Below are positions 1 through 11,639 of a stretch of DNA of 64,000 nt, in pieces. A model generated the notes under the pieces. That model did not search any database. It had not been told where the DNA came from and saw only the letters and a list, made by a program, of their open reading frames with translations. A program made the translations under genes and the position numbers. The stretch is taken from contig JAKGHH010000002.1 in NCBI GenBank assembly GCA_022828595.1, forward strand, positions 42,874,222 through 42,938,221, written 5' to 3'. Position 1 is the stretch's first letter; each line of letters opens with the position of its first letter. Source of the stretch: Nelumbo lutea (lineage: Eukaryota > Streptophyta > Magnoliopsida > Proteales > Nelumbonaceae).

Positions 1-286
1 ACGCCTCCACAAACCAAACACCTTCCGCAGTGCAGGAAACCTTGGTATCACCATTGCTTGATTTCTTCAGCCTCCCCGCAAGTGGATAGTATGGAACCAG
101 AGCCCTGGACAAAGCCTCTCTTATGATCTTAGCGGGTTCATGGCCATGGCTGTATACATGCAGTGATCTAACACCGTGCTGCACACCTGGTAGTTTGTCC
201 ATGAATGAAAGATCAAGCATGCCAGAGGGTGTCTCCTCTGCCGGTCCAACCATGCTTCGAGCTGATCTTATTACAGAGAAAGCCAT
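1..286 (-). CDS. BAHD-family acyltransferase, N-terminal part (cut by window edge)
   Basis: Read on the minus strand from the ATG at 286-284, the frame is open to the window edge (95 codons). It begins MAFSVIRSARSMVGPAEETP and continues through LSFMDKLPGVQHGVRSLHVY and then REALSRALVPYYPLAGRL. The early 'V.P...TP.G...LS..D' pattern and the 'AL..LV.YYPLAGRL' block are the N-terminal signature of plant BAHD acyl-CoA transferases such as benzyl-alcohol benzoyltransferase and taxane acyltransferase types. These are cytosolic enzymes that move an acyl group from CoA to an alcohol or amine. The catalytic HxxxD and DFGWG motifs lie beyond the edge, so substrate and integrity cannot be judged. No stop or frameshift is seen in this part. 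The family call is firm and the subfamily is unknown. Confidence 0.88.
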   Translation of the reverse strand, partial: MAFSVIRSARSMVGPAEETPSGMLDLSFMDKLPGVQHGVRSLHVYSHGHEPAKIIREALSRALVPYYPLAGRLKKSSNGDTKVSCTAEGVWFVEA

Positions 287-478
287 AGCTAGTGATGAGT
301 GAGAGGATCTGGATTCGTGAGAAACTACAAGAAGATTATATATTTGGAATAGGCCATCAAGACATCAAGTATTCCTGTAACCTTTCTTGGACTTAGTGGA
401 GGAAAGCAAGAATGCTTGTTCTACAATTTATCTTCCATCCTGATTCCTTCATATAATTCAGTTTGGTGGGTTTTACGC

Positions 479-741
479 ATGGTTTTCAAAATCGGACCGG
501 ACCAGATGGCCAGATGGTCGGACCAAAAAAACCAGGAATCGATTAGGTGGTCAGTTTCGTTTTACCCTAGAACCTTATTTTGCCAAAAACCAAGAACCGA
601 TCAGGTGACCTGAATGATTGAACCGTTTGAATCATCTAACGGTTTGACCATTTTTTTATCAGAATGGGCCATTCATTTAATCGAACCATTCAACCTAAAA
701 ACCGAATCGGTCATTGTCCGGTTCAATTTTAAAAACCTTGG
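479..741. repeat. MITE-like inverted-repeat element
   Basis: The left end (ATGGTTTTCAAAATCGGACC) and the reverse complement of the right end (AAGGTTTTTAAAATTGAACC) match over about 24 bases, bounding roughly 260 bp with no coding sequence. The inside is rich in GAACCG/CGGTTC words. This is the size and structure of a non-autonomous TIR element. The superfamily is not clear. Confidence 0.5.
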
Positions 742-1579
742 TTTCACGGGTTAATGACTGACTTGCTCCCTCCTGAGCTTTATTGTTCATCAAACGTTCA
801 ATCCAAAGATTAGGAAGAGCATATGATAGTGACATAATTACAATACAAAAGTCGAGACTCTTTTTCCATTTGGACACGTTTCCTACCGTGGTGTCATGGT
901 ATGCCCTAAGGTCTTTTTCTTAGGGCCACTGTTGTATTTTAATTTTCCAAAATACCACTTTAGTCCAACGGACGTTACAGTGGATGGTAAAATTTTAAAC
1001 CTGCGTTTTAGTTCTACATGTCATGAAAGTTAAACTTATGTACGTACTTTCTTGGAGAAAATTATCCAAGTTTGAATGGCAAAAGATACTTATTTCTTTG
1101 CAAGAAAGTAAACTCTGTTTGGATTTTTACCTATTTTAATCTCTCAGCAAAAAAAAAAGAAAAAAAAAGAAAATCTCTCAACATTAATAATCGCACCAAA
1201 GGAATTGAATTTAGGTCATCCGGGAAACATGCCTTCAAGGAAAGAGACGTCAAATTCTTCCGGCAACACATGTATGGTGATGGATGTGAAACAACAGAAT
1301 TGATGGATACATTACATTTGTGAATCTAAGAAATACATCAAACAATTATAGACTGAAAGACCAATTCAAACCAAACTCTATCAAACAATCCTAATGCCTT
1401 TCAATCTTATCATAACCACAAATCACCCTTATTATATGTATGAGTGCCAGTTTCTTATAAATATAATTTGATCTTGTTGTCAAAAAGATATTGTAATATT
1501 TGAGCATCATTATCAATATATATATATATATATATCTGCTACAAATCATTAATTGCAAGAATTAAATAGCAGATTTTAA
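742..1579. other. Intergenic, no gene seen
   Basis: AT-rich DNA with A-rich runs near 1148-1170 and a (TA)n tract near 1515-1536. Short open frames here match no recognised protein. Confidence 0.5.
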
Positions 1580-1971
1580 AGGTGAGCATTCGCTTTATTT
1601 GATTAAAAACCAAACTGAATAAATCAAAATTTTTAAAACTGAATTAATAAAATGAAAACCAAAACTAAAACCGGTTTTTAATAAAACCAAAATAACCTAT
1701 AAAATATATATATATATATATATAATAAAATTTAATTTCATTATAATGCATTATATATAATATATTAATATATAAATATATAGCATATTATATATTGTAT
1801 ATTATATATTATATATTATATACTGAATTTTAACTAATTTGGTTTTTTCGGTTAACTGAATTTCTAAATCTGAAAACCGAAACCGAAATTGTTAAAAACC
1901 GAATTAAACAAAAACTGAAAAAACCGAACCAATTCGGTAATTCGGTTTTAACCAAACGACGTTCACCCCTA
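1580..1971. repeat. MITE-like element with GGTGAGCA/CCCCT ends
   Basis: The left end GGTGAGCATTCGCTTTATTT and the right end GTTCACCCCTA are inverted relatives. Inside are many AAAACCGAA/TTCGGTTTT words and a central (TA)n stretch (about 1699-1830). Ends of the form GGGGTGxxCA with GGTTCGGTT-rich flanks are typical of small hAT-like non-autonomous elements in plants. The family call rests on end sequence only. Confidence 0.5.
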
Positions 1972-3329
1972 GAAGATTCAATGAGCAATCAATAGAGTTT
2001 CTTGTTTTGAGTTCAGCTTTGGATCTTATGGATGTTTATAAATCCTTCAAAGTTGATGATATATGTAATTTGGTCGATAAGTTTTATCCTCTATATTTTT
2101 TGATCAAGAAAAAATTCAATTAGCATATCAATTATAGCATTATACGCTTAATGTGCCCAACCATCCAAATTTGTAAAATTTACTTGTTTATCATTGATGA
2201 TTTATGGAAACTAGAGCGTCAACAGTTTATATTTTAATTGATAGACTGATTTGTCTTGTTTTGATTATTCTTGTTTCAATGGCAATTACTAAGTGAGCTT
2301 TTTCAGTCATAAAAATTGTTAAATCGGGCTTTGCAATATGATAGAGGATGACTTTATCATAGATTATTTGATTGTCTACGTTAAGAAGGAAATTGCTGAA
2401 ATATTTTTAATAGACATGATTATAGATGATTTCTACTTGGGCAATAAACCCAACTTAAAAAGTAAGAATATATAAAGTTATTCTCAATCTCTCATAATAG
2501 AATATACAAGTTACTTAGATACATAATTATGTATTCTATACTTAAGATATAATATAATTATTTATTTTGATATTTAGAATCATGTATTAGATTTTGTTAG
2601 TATTGCTGTTCAATTAAAGATACTACCTTTTGGCATATGAACAAATTCCCTCACTCTTATTCATTTGAAAGAAGTCCCTTCAAGTAAAGTTGTTGTATCT
2701 CATTTTCTTAATACAAGTCATTATTTATCATGAGGGATTCATCGAAGAAATTGAAGTATATTTTTTATTTGAAAAGAACTTTTGGCTTCTTCCCTTAATG
2801 AGTTAATCCTTGAGCTTTTTAGTACAGCCTTTGTGGAACTTTTATGCGTGGAGAGATCCGAATAAAATCTCTCAAGAGGATCTAGCAAACCCACTCCCTC
2901 ACGCCTTGTAGTAGGCAGAGTGTCTGCTTTCTAAAAAAATGTCAAATGTTAGGCGGCGTATCCTGTCCACCGCTATCTCCAGCGTCCAAACATGTCAATG
3001 ACTCAATGGTCTTAAGTTAACTGCATAGATTAAACACCACTTGCCAGATCAAATTTACTAAAGCATTATTTTAGAGTTGGTTATTAAAACTTTCAAGAAA
3101 ACATATGGTTATTAATAGTCAATTAGTGTGAACTTTTGGTTTCTCGTTGGAAGGGCTGCCCTACATTTGGATGGTCCAAGGTTGCTTTTTTATGTTTTTT
3201 AAGCAGCTTTTTATGTGTTTTTTTGGATTTGAGATTTTGAAACTCAAAAAACACAAAGCTCCATTTTAGGTTTTTTAGGTTCGGGCTTAAAATTGTTTTG
3301 GCTCATGAGATTGTCATTTATTTACATGG
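1972..3329. other. Intergenic, no gene seen
   Basis: AT-rich sequence without a recognisable coding region or structured repeat. Only short chance reading frames are present. Confidence 0.45.
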
Positions 3330-3708
3330 TGTTTGGAACCATGGATGCTTTTTGGGACCAATTAAAAAAAAAAAAAAATGCCCACGCTTTCAAGACCCGT
3401 TTCTCACAAAATAACGTTTTTGCCACATAGGTAGTGAACAACATTATGCTATTTGGTAAGGTGATTTTCATCACCATTTTTCATGTATATATTGACAGGT
3501 AAGCACCACATAGGATATACATCAGTCAACCGTTGGAGGAAATGGTTCACCGATTTCATGCATCGGTGGGGTCCTGATTTTCGAGGAATGCCCGATTTTT
3601 TTTAATAATCAGCTGAACCAAACAATGAGATACATGGGTGCTTGTTGAAACGCCTATGTGGATCCAACGTGGCACCGTTTTTATGAAAAATGGCCATGGT
3701 TCCAAACA
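3330..3708. repeat. MITE-like element, TIR TGTTTGGAACCATGG
   Basis: TGTTTGGAACCATGG at 3330-3344 is repeated in perfect inverted form at 3694-3708, bounding 379 bp. There is no open frame of note inside. The GTTTGG-type terminus fits a hAT-like non-autonomous element. The target duplication is not clear. Confidence 0.55.
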
Positions 3709-4384
3709 TTCCCTTAAAAGAAGGGTAAAAGGCTTAAACCTCTATTCATGTTCATTTATACTAAATATTATCACCTTCCTTTTATTTTCAAAATGTATAA
3801 ATAACTCCCTTATCAGGTTATGCCATTTAACAAAAATCTCTCTTTCGTTAAAAATCTGTTAAGATGCCATAGCATGTGATTTCATGTGTGGCTAATGGCC
3901 CATTTATTTTTGGGATTTTGAGAGTGGGGAAATTGGTCAATGGGATTTTGGTTCTTATTGGCCAATACTTGGATTGGACAAAATTACCCCTTTTAATAAT
4001 GGTTTTTTATAGTTAAAATATACATAAGAAATAAAAGAACATGGGTTAAAACTTTGCTTTCAAATCGCCGTTGAGCTGGATAGTCAGACCATTTGGCCTT
4101 GGAACTGTACAAGCAACCAGTTCCATTTCACCCTCAACCCAATCCTTAGCAAAAATCCATTGATTTGATTAGTGACCCATTGACCAAATATCATGGCCTC
4201 ATGGGAGGTTTAAGTCATTTAGGCTTAGTTTGGAAAGAATACAAATGCAAATATGTATATTATAAATACATAAAATAATAATATAAAATAAAAGGTTTTG
4301 TATTCTACTTAGTGTACTATTTGTAGTCTTTCCAAAGTGAGCCTTAAAAGCAAATATTACTATACACTTTTTGGTTCATAGTTT

Positions 4385-4860
4385 AAAGGGTAAATTACTA
4401 AAACCTCCCCTAAAGTTTGATAATTGCAATCGCCTCTCTTGAACTTTCTAATACAGTTGCAAGTAAACCCCCTCTATAATCTTCCAAAAAGAGACATTAA
4501 AATGCCCAAAATACCTGACAGTTACTATTGAGGCTGGTTCTACAGAAAAAATAATACAAACTTTATTAAAATAAAAAAAAAGAAAATTTAAATTTGTAAC
4601 TTTACCTTTGAGTGATTGATTTAAAGGGAATTTGAAAAATAAATTAATTTCAGAAAAGAGATTGAAAGGATTTAGGGTAGTGATTCATAAGTAGAGAAAA
4701 GAGATTGATCAAAGTAACTGAATGGGTATTTTGGACATCTTCATGTCTGTTTTTACAGGATTTTAACGGAAGGGATCTAATTGCAACTATGTTAGAAAGT
4801 CCGAGAGAGATTTTAGCAATAACCTAAAACTTCAGGGGTGGTTTTAGCAATCTACCCTTT
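4385..4860. repeat. MITE-like element, TIR AAAGGGTAAATTACTAAAAC
   Basis: The left end (4385-4418) and the inverted right end (4827-4860) align over about 34 bases with a few mismatches; each reads AAAGGGTA.ATT.CTAAAAC. The 476-bp interior has no coding signal. Long TIRs of this type are common for Mutator-like non-autonomous elements in plants. Confidence 0.6.
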
Positions 4861-5494
4861 TTTAAAATCAAAAGCTTCCTAGCTGAGGCTGCTAAGCATA
4901 AATTGGCAACCCAGAGTCCTAGACTGTACCGCAGTATGAAAAGATTAGAAAAAGAAGTCCTGGCCCATTGGGCCAAGGTCAAGCATAGCAAACTCTTTCC
5001 AAGTTGGCCTGTCCATCCAATAAGGTCTACATAATGGACAAGCCTGAATGGATGCTCGTTCTAGGCCTTTGTAACGTTTCCCATCGTCCAGTATTTATGT
5101 TCAATTGGTGGCGCACCCATGTAACATGTATGGAGAGGGATATAGAGGAAACGTCACCTACACGCACGATAAGAGTAAAAGCAGTGAACATTCACAGCAA
5201 AAACGTGAACAAGGCACATGGATTGAATGAACTTCTCAAGTAACAGCCCCACATGGGCATCTTTCTATTAAGAAAGATTGCTAAAGAGAGAGGATATGGC
5301 GTTTCTCTTAAGTATGGCTTAGAGTACACAAGCAGTGACCTGCATCATGTAGCATTGCCTTGTGTGAGCTTTTCTAAGCCAAAGAGTCTTCGTAATGAAT
5401 GAAGAATTAAAAAACAAACAAAACCTAAAATACCAATTGAGGGGTCGCTCGTTGATTTGTTATCTGATTCGTTCCAGTATTGACGTAGTATCGA

Positions 5495-5540
5495 TTCGAA
5501 AAAAAAAAAAAAAAAAAGAAAAAGAAAAGAAAGAAAGAAT
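5495..5540. repeat. Poly-A / GAAA low-complexity tract
   Basis: A run of about 19 A is followed by GAAAGAAAG units. It could be the tail of an old retroposon, but no body is recognised next to it. Confidence 0.5.
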
Positions 5541-5630
5541 CCCAAAAAAAACAAAATAATAAGTTTGGGTCCAGTCTTGGTATGTTCTCTCAGGATCCAC
5601 TGAACGGATGAACCCCAAAAAATCCATAAT

Positions 5631-5872
5631 TAAGGCTGTGTTTTGGACCGGTAGAAAATAAGTGAAAAGCGGAAAGCATTGGTTAAAAGAGGTCACATCT
5701 CCACTCCACGATACCCCACAATACATTCCTGCCTGCATTAGAAACATCTCTTCATGATAATATAGGTTTTGATGATATCATCATTGGGAGATGTTCCCAA
5801 TACATGACAGTGATGTACTGTGGGGCGTTATGGGGTGGAGATGTGATCTCGGGTTGAAAATGGCCCCAAACC
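5631..5872. repeat. MITE-like foldback element
   Basis: The arm at about 5690-5732 (GGTCACATCTCCACTCCACG...) pairs with an inverted arm at about 5806-5850 (...GGGGTGGAGATGTGATCTC). The outer ends TAAGGCTGTGTTTTGG and CCCCAAACC also look weakly inverted. It is about 240 bp and non-coding. Confidence 0.5.
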
Positions 5873-6544
5873 GATCAGAGACAAAATTACAATTTACCAC
5901 TCCAAGCCCATGCAAAAATACCTAACGCTACGTGTTGACCTTGGACTTCTAAAATAGAGTACAATATACTGAAGTGGAGCTGAAGTTAGGCTCAGCTCCA
6001 TTACCTTTTTCCGTCTTTGAATTTTTTGTAGTTGCATAAAACCCAAGGAAGAAAAAAATCTAGTTTTACAACTTATTAGGAAACCGAGTTGACTGTCCAG
6101 CCTTTTATTAGTCGCCATTGACCAATCTAACCTAACCGGTTACAATTAATGGGATCGGCTCTCATGCGTGTCAGGTAGCCCTGGTCCCGACCCCTGACCC
6201 GATAAACAGCCAGTCTCGATATAGGGCTATCAACGGGTCGGGTATGGTTAGGGACAGCTTGTATCACTCTTGAACCATTATTAACCGGGGCAAATCGATA
6301 GACCCTGAACGGTCTCGATTATTAATTGGGATAATCGATTAGACCCGACTATTATACTGACATTTTATGTAAATAACAACTTAAAGTTTGATTTTTGATA
6401 AAATTACTCCAATAAATATGACGGTAAAATAGTAAATTATTTATATGTCAATAAATCAAGTGATTTTAATCAAAACTATCTTATATATTTTTTGTCAACC
6501 TGTAATTAAGTGTGTATTTGTACATGGAAATTAAAAAAAAACAA

Positions 6545-6568
6545 TTATTATTATTATTATTATTATTA
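6545..6568. repeat. (TTA)n microsatellite
   Basis: About eight TTA/ATT units in a row, within AT-rich DNA. Confidence 0.8.
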
Positions 6569-6589
6569 AACATTGTTTTCTATTTCTGG

Positions 6590-7860
6590 AATAAATAAAA
6601 ATAATTTTTATTTTAATAATTATTTTTATTTAATATGATGAATATACAACATTAGAAATGTTCCCAAATGTTTTCGATAAAATTATGTACTTTTTTGTTT
6701 TTTGTGTTCTATCTTTTTTAAAATATTTATTATTCCATTATCACATCATGAGTTTCTTTAAAAAGTTGGATCATTGACCCACCATCTAAATAATAAAATA
6801 GCATTGCTTTCTGATTAATTTTAAATTATATATTTCATCTTATTATATAAATAATTATTTATCACACTTGACTTGTATTTAACATAATTAATATATTTTT
6901 ATATATTATTTTAAATATTTGTACTTTTTTATTTTTTAAATATTTATTATTTAACTATCGTATCATCGAAAAGAAAAATAGTTTGATTTCTAGGTTGACA
7001 TTAAATTTTGTATTACATCTCCATCATTGATAAAATTATTTCCTATGTATAATACTTATTTTTGTTCAATATAATGATTGCATAATATTAGAGATGCACC
7101 CAATATTTTATTTTTATAAATATATAACATTAAATATGTGCCCAAATTTTTCTCTATTTTTTGTTTTAGTGATTCTTTGTATTTTCTGTTTTAAAAAAAA
7201 TTATTATTTTATTATGGCATCATTTTATTTCTATGTTGATTTTAAATTTGGTATTCCATTTTCATCATTAATAAAAATACTTCTTACATTTCATACTTAT
7301 TTTTGTTTAGTATAATGAATATATAATATTAGAGATATGTCCAATTTTTTTTGTATTATATATTTTATTATTTAATTATAGCATTATTTATTAACCCATT
7401 TAATCCCAAATGATTGAATACTTGAATTGCTTACCCACCACTGGGAGGGAAAAATGGTTTTATTTTCAAATTACTTTTCAAAATATTTATTTTTATACTA
7501 TTAAAATTAATATTTTAGATTTAATTAGTTTAATTTAATGATAAGAAAAAATATCTTAAATATAGGATTTAATGAGAGAATATACCTTAGATATGAGATT
7601 TAATGAGGGAGAATAGGAAAATAGTTTTATTTCCAATTGGTTTTAAATTTTACATTACATTTCTATCATTAATAAAAATATTCATTATTTATCATACTTA
7701 TTATTGCTTGATATGCTGAATATATGATGTTAAAAATGTTTCTATTTTTTTTTTGTATTTTATCTATTATTGAATTTTATCATTTAATTGCTACAACATG
7801 GATTGGCCCATTTGACCCAAAGTGGTTTAAGTTCTTACCACTGCTTAGACGAAAACACTA
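6590..7860. repeat. AT-rich block of degenerate repeated units
   Basis: A loose motif recurs about four times (near 6640, 7070, 7230-7330 and 7650-7740). It reads roughly: T-rich lead, ATCATTAATAAAAATA, TTATTT..CATACTTATT, TATAATGAATATATAATATTAGAGATGT.CCAA in pieces, then a T-rich run. Spacing is irregular (about 170-430 bp). No coding potential is seen. It adjoins the Helitron-like end at 8217 and may be the inside of that element. Confidence 0.45.
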
Positions 7861-8217
7861 TTTTTTTTGAGGTAGATTTTAAAAGTATAAGTTTTTATGT
7901 TATTGGAATTATTAGTTTATTATATATTAATTTAATTAATAGAATTTAATGATAAGAAGAAACAAAAATGCCTTAACATATATGATTAAATGAAGGTGAA
8001 TGTAAGTTAATACCTTAAATGTTGGATTTAATGAGAGGGGATTGAATGTATTAAATATCTTAAAATTACCTCTTTTCTACTCATTTAATATCAATTACAA
8101 TTTACCTATTTGCCCTCATATTTTGTCAATAAATTTAAATATGTAGGGGTAAATGTTGTCCTAAAAAAATTTCAGAAATATTTTTGAGGTTATTTGTGCT
8201 TTTTAAACTAGTATAGA
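7790..8217 (-). mobile_element. Helitron-like end segment, copy 1
   Basis: Read on the minus strand it starts TCTATACTAGTTTAAAAAG (from 8217, preceded by A), which resembles the 5' terminus of plant non-autonomous Helitrons. The 430 bp behind it has a diverged inverted copy at 58299-58745 that matches in order over its length. No hairpin-CTAG 3' end is found for this copy. The repeat relationship is seen directly; the Helitron label is inference. Confidence 0.35.
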
Positions 8218-8607
8218 TTTTCCCTTTTAGACATTTATTAATAAAATAATTTATTCGAGTATTCAGAATAAGTCCGAACCAAATTTGACCAAATTATTCA
8301 TTAGGACAAAATCATAAAACCAAAATGGATATAATCAATTTGGTTTGGTTCAATTGGTTGGATAGAATTGACCTTTTAACAACCCTAGTTCCAAACTAGA
8401 CCATGTGGGGTTTGTAATTCGGACTATTGAGTCTAACCAAATAAGACCCAATTATAATATAATAGTTTCTTAGACAATTATACTTTGGGTTAGTTACTTA
8501 AATAGACCCTATAATGTGACCAAACTACTTAAATATACCCCATGGTTTCAAAAGCTACTTAAATATCACTTATAAGATGGCTCGACATAATACAAACAGG
8601 CCTTTCC

Positions 8608-8732
8608 TTAGGCTATGTTTGGTTTGAAGGAAAATGTAGGGAAAGGTATAAAGACCTATATAAGGTTTTTTAAGGTTTTCCTGCCTTTCTTTTCCTTTTC
8701 CTACTTTTTCCTTCAAACCAATCACAGCCTTA
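8608..8732. repeat. MITE, TIR TTAGGCTATGTTTGGTTTGA
   Basis: The left end TTAGGCTATGTTTGGTTTGA with GGAAAA and the right end TTCCTTCAAACCAATCACAG with CCTTAA are inverted repeats of about 27 bases bounding 125 bp. A related left end occurs at 46524-46580, so this is a small repeated family in the window. Confidence 0.6.
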
Positions 8733-8873
8733 AAAGACATTTAGAATTGTTTTACATGCCTATTAGATTTTCTTATAATCTCAATTTTACCCCTCATTCT
8801 TCTATTATAACAAACAAGAATGTTTGGTGTCAGGTGCGATTGAAACAACAAAGGGATGGTTGATCAATTGGTC

Positions 8874-9041
8874 GTGTTTGATACCATTTCCACTTTACTT
8901 GCAAGGTTTTAAGTTGGTCAATATAAAATTTTGAGAAATTGTCTTATCACATCATACCAGATAACCACATCTACTAAAAAAATATAGGCAACGAAACACA
9001 AATTTGATGCTTTCTGAAGAAATAGCAATGGTACCAAACAC
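8874..9041. repeat. MITE-like element, TIR GTGTTTGATACCATT
   Basis: GTGTTTGATACCATT at 8874 and the inverted AATGGTACCAAACAC at 9027-9041 bound 168 bp of non-coding sequence. GTGTTTG ends suggest a hAT-like small element. Confidence 0.45.
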
Positions 9042-10170
9042 TGTATTAATAACTCAAAGCATTTGTGGTAGAAAAAAAAAAATATTCTCATCAAATTTGT
9101 ATTGACCAACCTAATACCAAATACATTTTGTGTTTTTAGCTAGAACGTTTTGGATTGATCAATACAAACTGGTGAAAGATATATGTATTGTCAAGTCACA
9201 TGTGAGAGTTACTTCAACTAGAATGATTAGACTTCAACCCCCAAATTTAAAAAATGAACTGGAGCTCATCTGAATGGACCTTTTAGAGGTTACTACGAAA
9301 TACTTCTCCGGTAACTGCAACTCTATCATTTTAACGCCCACTTTAACGGCTGTTATGCTGATTCACCATTGATAGAATGAAAACAGTTTTGACTTGTGAA
9401 CTTTATATCACTTTATCCCCCACTTTATATCAACTTAACACCCATTTTAACAGCGATTGGAAAGGAAGAGGGGTTGTTGAGATCAAGAAACCTCTCCCGC
9501 TTTAGTGCCCATCTGAGGAACCTTGGCTTGGCCTGGTGGCTGGAGCGTGAGGTCAAAATGTAATGTTCTATGCTCCCAGAAACGAAGCATTGTGAAAGGC
9601 AAAATCTAAGGTTTTCAGTTTGAGAGTTGTACTATAGAAAAGAGAGAGGGGTCTTGGATACAGAAGGCCCGTTTGAAAATTTAATGAACAGCTGATGGCA
9701 TTCTTGTCCTGTCAATCTTTAACGGTTAGAGGTATTTATTATAAGTAAATATGGAAACCCAAAATATATTTAAGTAGTTTTAATAAAACCACAAGTAATA
9801 TTTACGTAATTCAACTATAAAACCACGGTTAGAGGTATTTAAATTGATACTTTTTGTTCGGGTCTTATTCGGTTCGGAACAACCGAAACTGATTCCAACC
9901 CAATAGTAATCAGGATCAGATAATGGACAGAGACCCACCCAGGGCCACTAGGTTCGGATCTATCCATGTGCCCTACCCATTAACAGCCCATGACGTTTGT
10001 GATGGCTCAGAAGGTCATATTAGTCCATTGGCCATACTAAACTATTCCGTCATCTTCCTTCCCGGAAAGAAAGGTCAAAAGGAAGACCCAAATGCAAGAA
10101 ACTGCCAACTAGTCTGTTGCGCTTGCACCTAAGAAAGTTAGGCCTTAGGAATTAAAAACAACGTGAATTG

Positions 10171-10181
10171 GTATATATTCA
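10171..10181 (+). promoter_or_regulatory. Possible TATA box for the GT31 gene
   Basis: GGTATATATTC lies about 50 bases before the ATG at 10230 and is the only TATA-like word close to that start. A transcript start near 10200 would leave a very short leader. This is inference only. Confidence 0.35.
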
Positions 10182-10229
10182 GTCTCCCTGTATCCATGAT
10201 TCATTTCTTCTCCATCAGCTTCAATCCAG

Positions 10230-11204
10230 ATGATGATGAAGACTACTACTGCAAGGCTCGACCGGCGACAACCGTCCCCAAGACTAACATCCTTTGCTTT
10301 ATCCACTTTCTTCCTCATCGTATTCCTCTGTGCCTTGGCTTCCATCAACGGAGTGCGATTCGAGGGTCTATTGAACATGTCTTACCAGAACACCACCTCA
10401 CCTTCTAACGCTTCGCTGCCGGAAAATTCAACTTCAGCGGCGGCCCTACCTGAGCTCCGGGTACTCATAGGGATTCCTACGCTCCCGGACCAGTACCACA
10501 GGCGCCACTTCCTTCGAATGGTCTACGGCACACAGTCACCAGTTGGCGCACAGGTGGACATCAAGTTTGTGTTCTGTAACTTGACCAAGGAGGATCAAAC
10601 GGTCCTGGTTGCGCTCGAGATCATGCGCTACGACGACATCATAATTCTCAACTGTAAAGAGAACATGAACAACGGTAAGACGTATACGTATTTCTCTAGC
10701 TTGCCTGAATTACTAAATAGCACAGATGGGCCGTACCCACCTTACCATTATGTGATGAAGGGAGACGATGATACTTATTTCAGATTGGATAATTTGGTTC
10801 AGTCCTTGAGGCCCTTGCCCAGAGAAGATTTGTATTACGGCTACGTTATTCCTTGCCCAAGCATGGACCCTTTCCGTGAATACATGTCTGGCATGGGCTA
10901 TTTAGTCTCATGGGATATTGTGGAATGGATTAGTACGTCCGACATACCGAAGAACCGCACAGAGGGGCCTGAAGACAAGGTCTTCGGCGAATGGCTTCGT
11001 GATGGGCACCGGGCCAAGAACAGGTACAACGCCAAGTGGTCGATGTACGACTTCCCCCAACCGCCGACTGGATGTACACACGAGCTCTGGCCGGACACGA
11101 TCGCTGTGCATCGCCTCAAGAATCAGGAGAAGTGGATTCAGACCTTGAAGTACTTCAATGTTACTGATAAGCTTAAACCATCCAAGCTCTATCATATTCC
11201 GTAG
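10230..11204 (+). CDS. GT31-family beta-1,3-galactosyltransferase-like protein
   Basis: A single uninterrupted exon of 324 codons runs from ATG 10230 (three ATGs in a row; the first is used) to TAG 11202-11204. Residues about 20-42 (SFALSTFFLIVFLCALASIN) form a signal anchor, so this is a type II Golgi-type protein. A short stem with clustered N-glycosylation sites (NMSYQNTTSP.NAS..ENST) follows. The catalytic part opens with RVLIGIPTLPDQYHRR and includes the DxD-type metal site in VMKGDDDTYFRL (about residue 178). It also has GMGYLVSWDIVEW and the acidic GPEDKVFGEW block. This order is that of the Galactosyl_T / GT31 family. It closely resembles what I recall of the Arabidopsis At2g26100-type proteins, whose acceptor is not well defined. 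An AATAAA lies at 11258. It has no neighbouring partner gene and appears intact. Confidence 0.9.
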   Translation: MMMKTTTARLDRRQPSPRLTSFALSTFFLIVFLCALASINGVRFEGLLNMSYQNTTSPSNASLPENSTSAAALPELRVLIGIPTLPDQYHRRHFLRMVYGTQSPVGAQVDIKFVFCNLTKEDQTVLVALEIMRYDDIIILNCKENMNNGKTYTYFSSLPELLNSTDGPYPPYHYVMKGDDDTYFRLDNLVQSLRPLPREDLYYGYVIPCPSMDPFREYMSGMGYLVSWDIVEWISTSDIPKNRTEGPEDKVFGEWLRDGHRAKNRYNAKWSMYDFPQPPTGCTHELWPDTIAVHRLKNQEKWIQTLKYFNVTDKLKPSKLYHIP

Positions 11205-11639
11205 GTACTGCTTTGCTGGTTGACCATTTTGTTCATTCTTTTTTCAAGTTTATAAACAATAAAAAACCTGATTTGGAGAACAAAGTTTCTCCTTTCTCTT
11301 GTAATTTTTGGACCGGGGAGTTCAAATGAAAACCAAAATTTTGGCCTTTTCTTTTCTGTTTTTTTTTTTTTTTTTTTTTCATTTGTTTGTTGAGACGGAA
11401 AGAACAAAAAATAAGACATAACATAATCAAAAACTTGATTCTTTTTTTTTTTCGCTTTTTGTTGTCTGTTTTCTGAGGTTGAGACGGTTGGACTGGATAG
11501 AATCCTAATCTTTAGCATTCTGGTACAAATGTGAGAGCTCGCTAGGGCTTGAACAGGGTCAATGTGGATTTGTTGCAGGTTGTCATTTTATCTTTGCTGA
11601 GTGAGAGTTCGGATTGATTAGCTAAACGCCTCATGCTGT
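11205..11639. other. 3' flank of GT31 gene with poly-T tracts
   Basis: Contains AATAAA at 11258-11263, about 54 bases after the stop, and long T runs at 11360-11380 and 11442-11452. No gene is seen. Confidence 0.5.

Larger units (their letters stand above)
8485..9850. repeat. Compound TIR element with nested MITEs
   Basis: The left side carries a repeated word of the form TACTTAAATA.ACCC (near 8496, 8531 and 8559). The right side near 9740-9770 carries the inverse (..ATTTAAGTAG..), so the two ends look like diverged terminal inverted repeats about 1.35 kb apart. Two smaller inverted-repeat elements lie inside. The same ACTTAAA.ATACCC word array occurs at 50282-50400. No gene is recognised within. 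Confidence 0.35.

Noticed and set aside
10908..11195. Minus-strand frame of 95 codons within the GT31 gene
   Set aside because: Shadow of the intact glycosyltransferase frame, with no similarity of its own.
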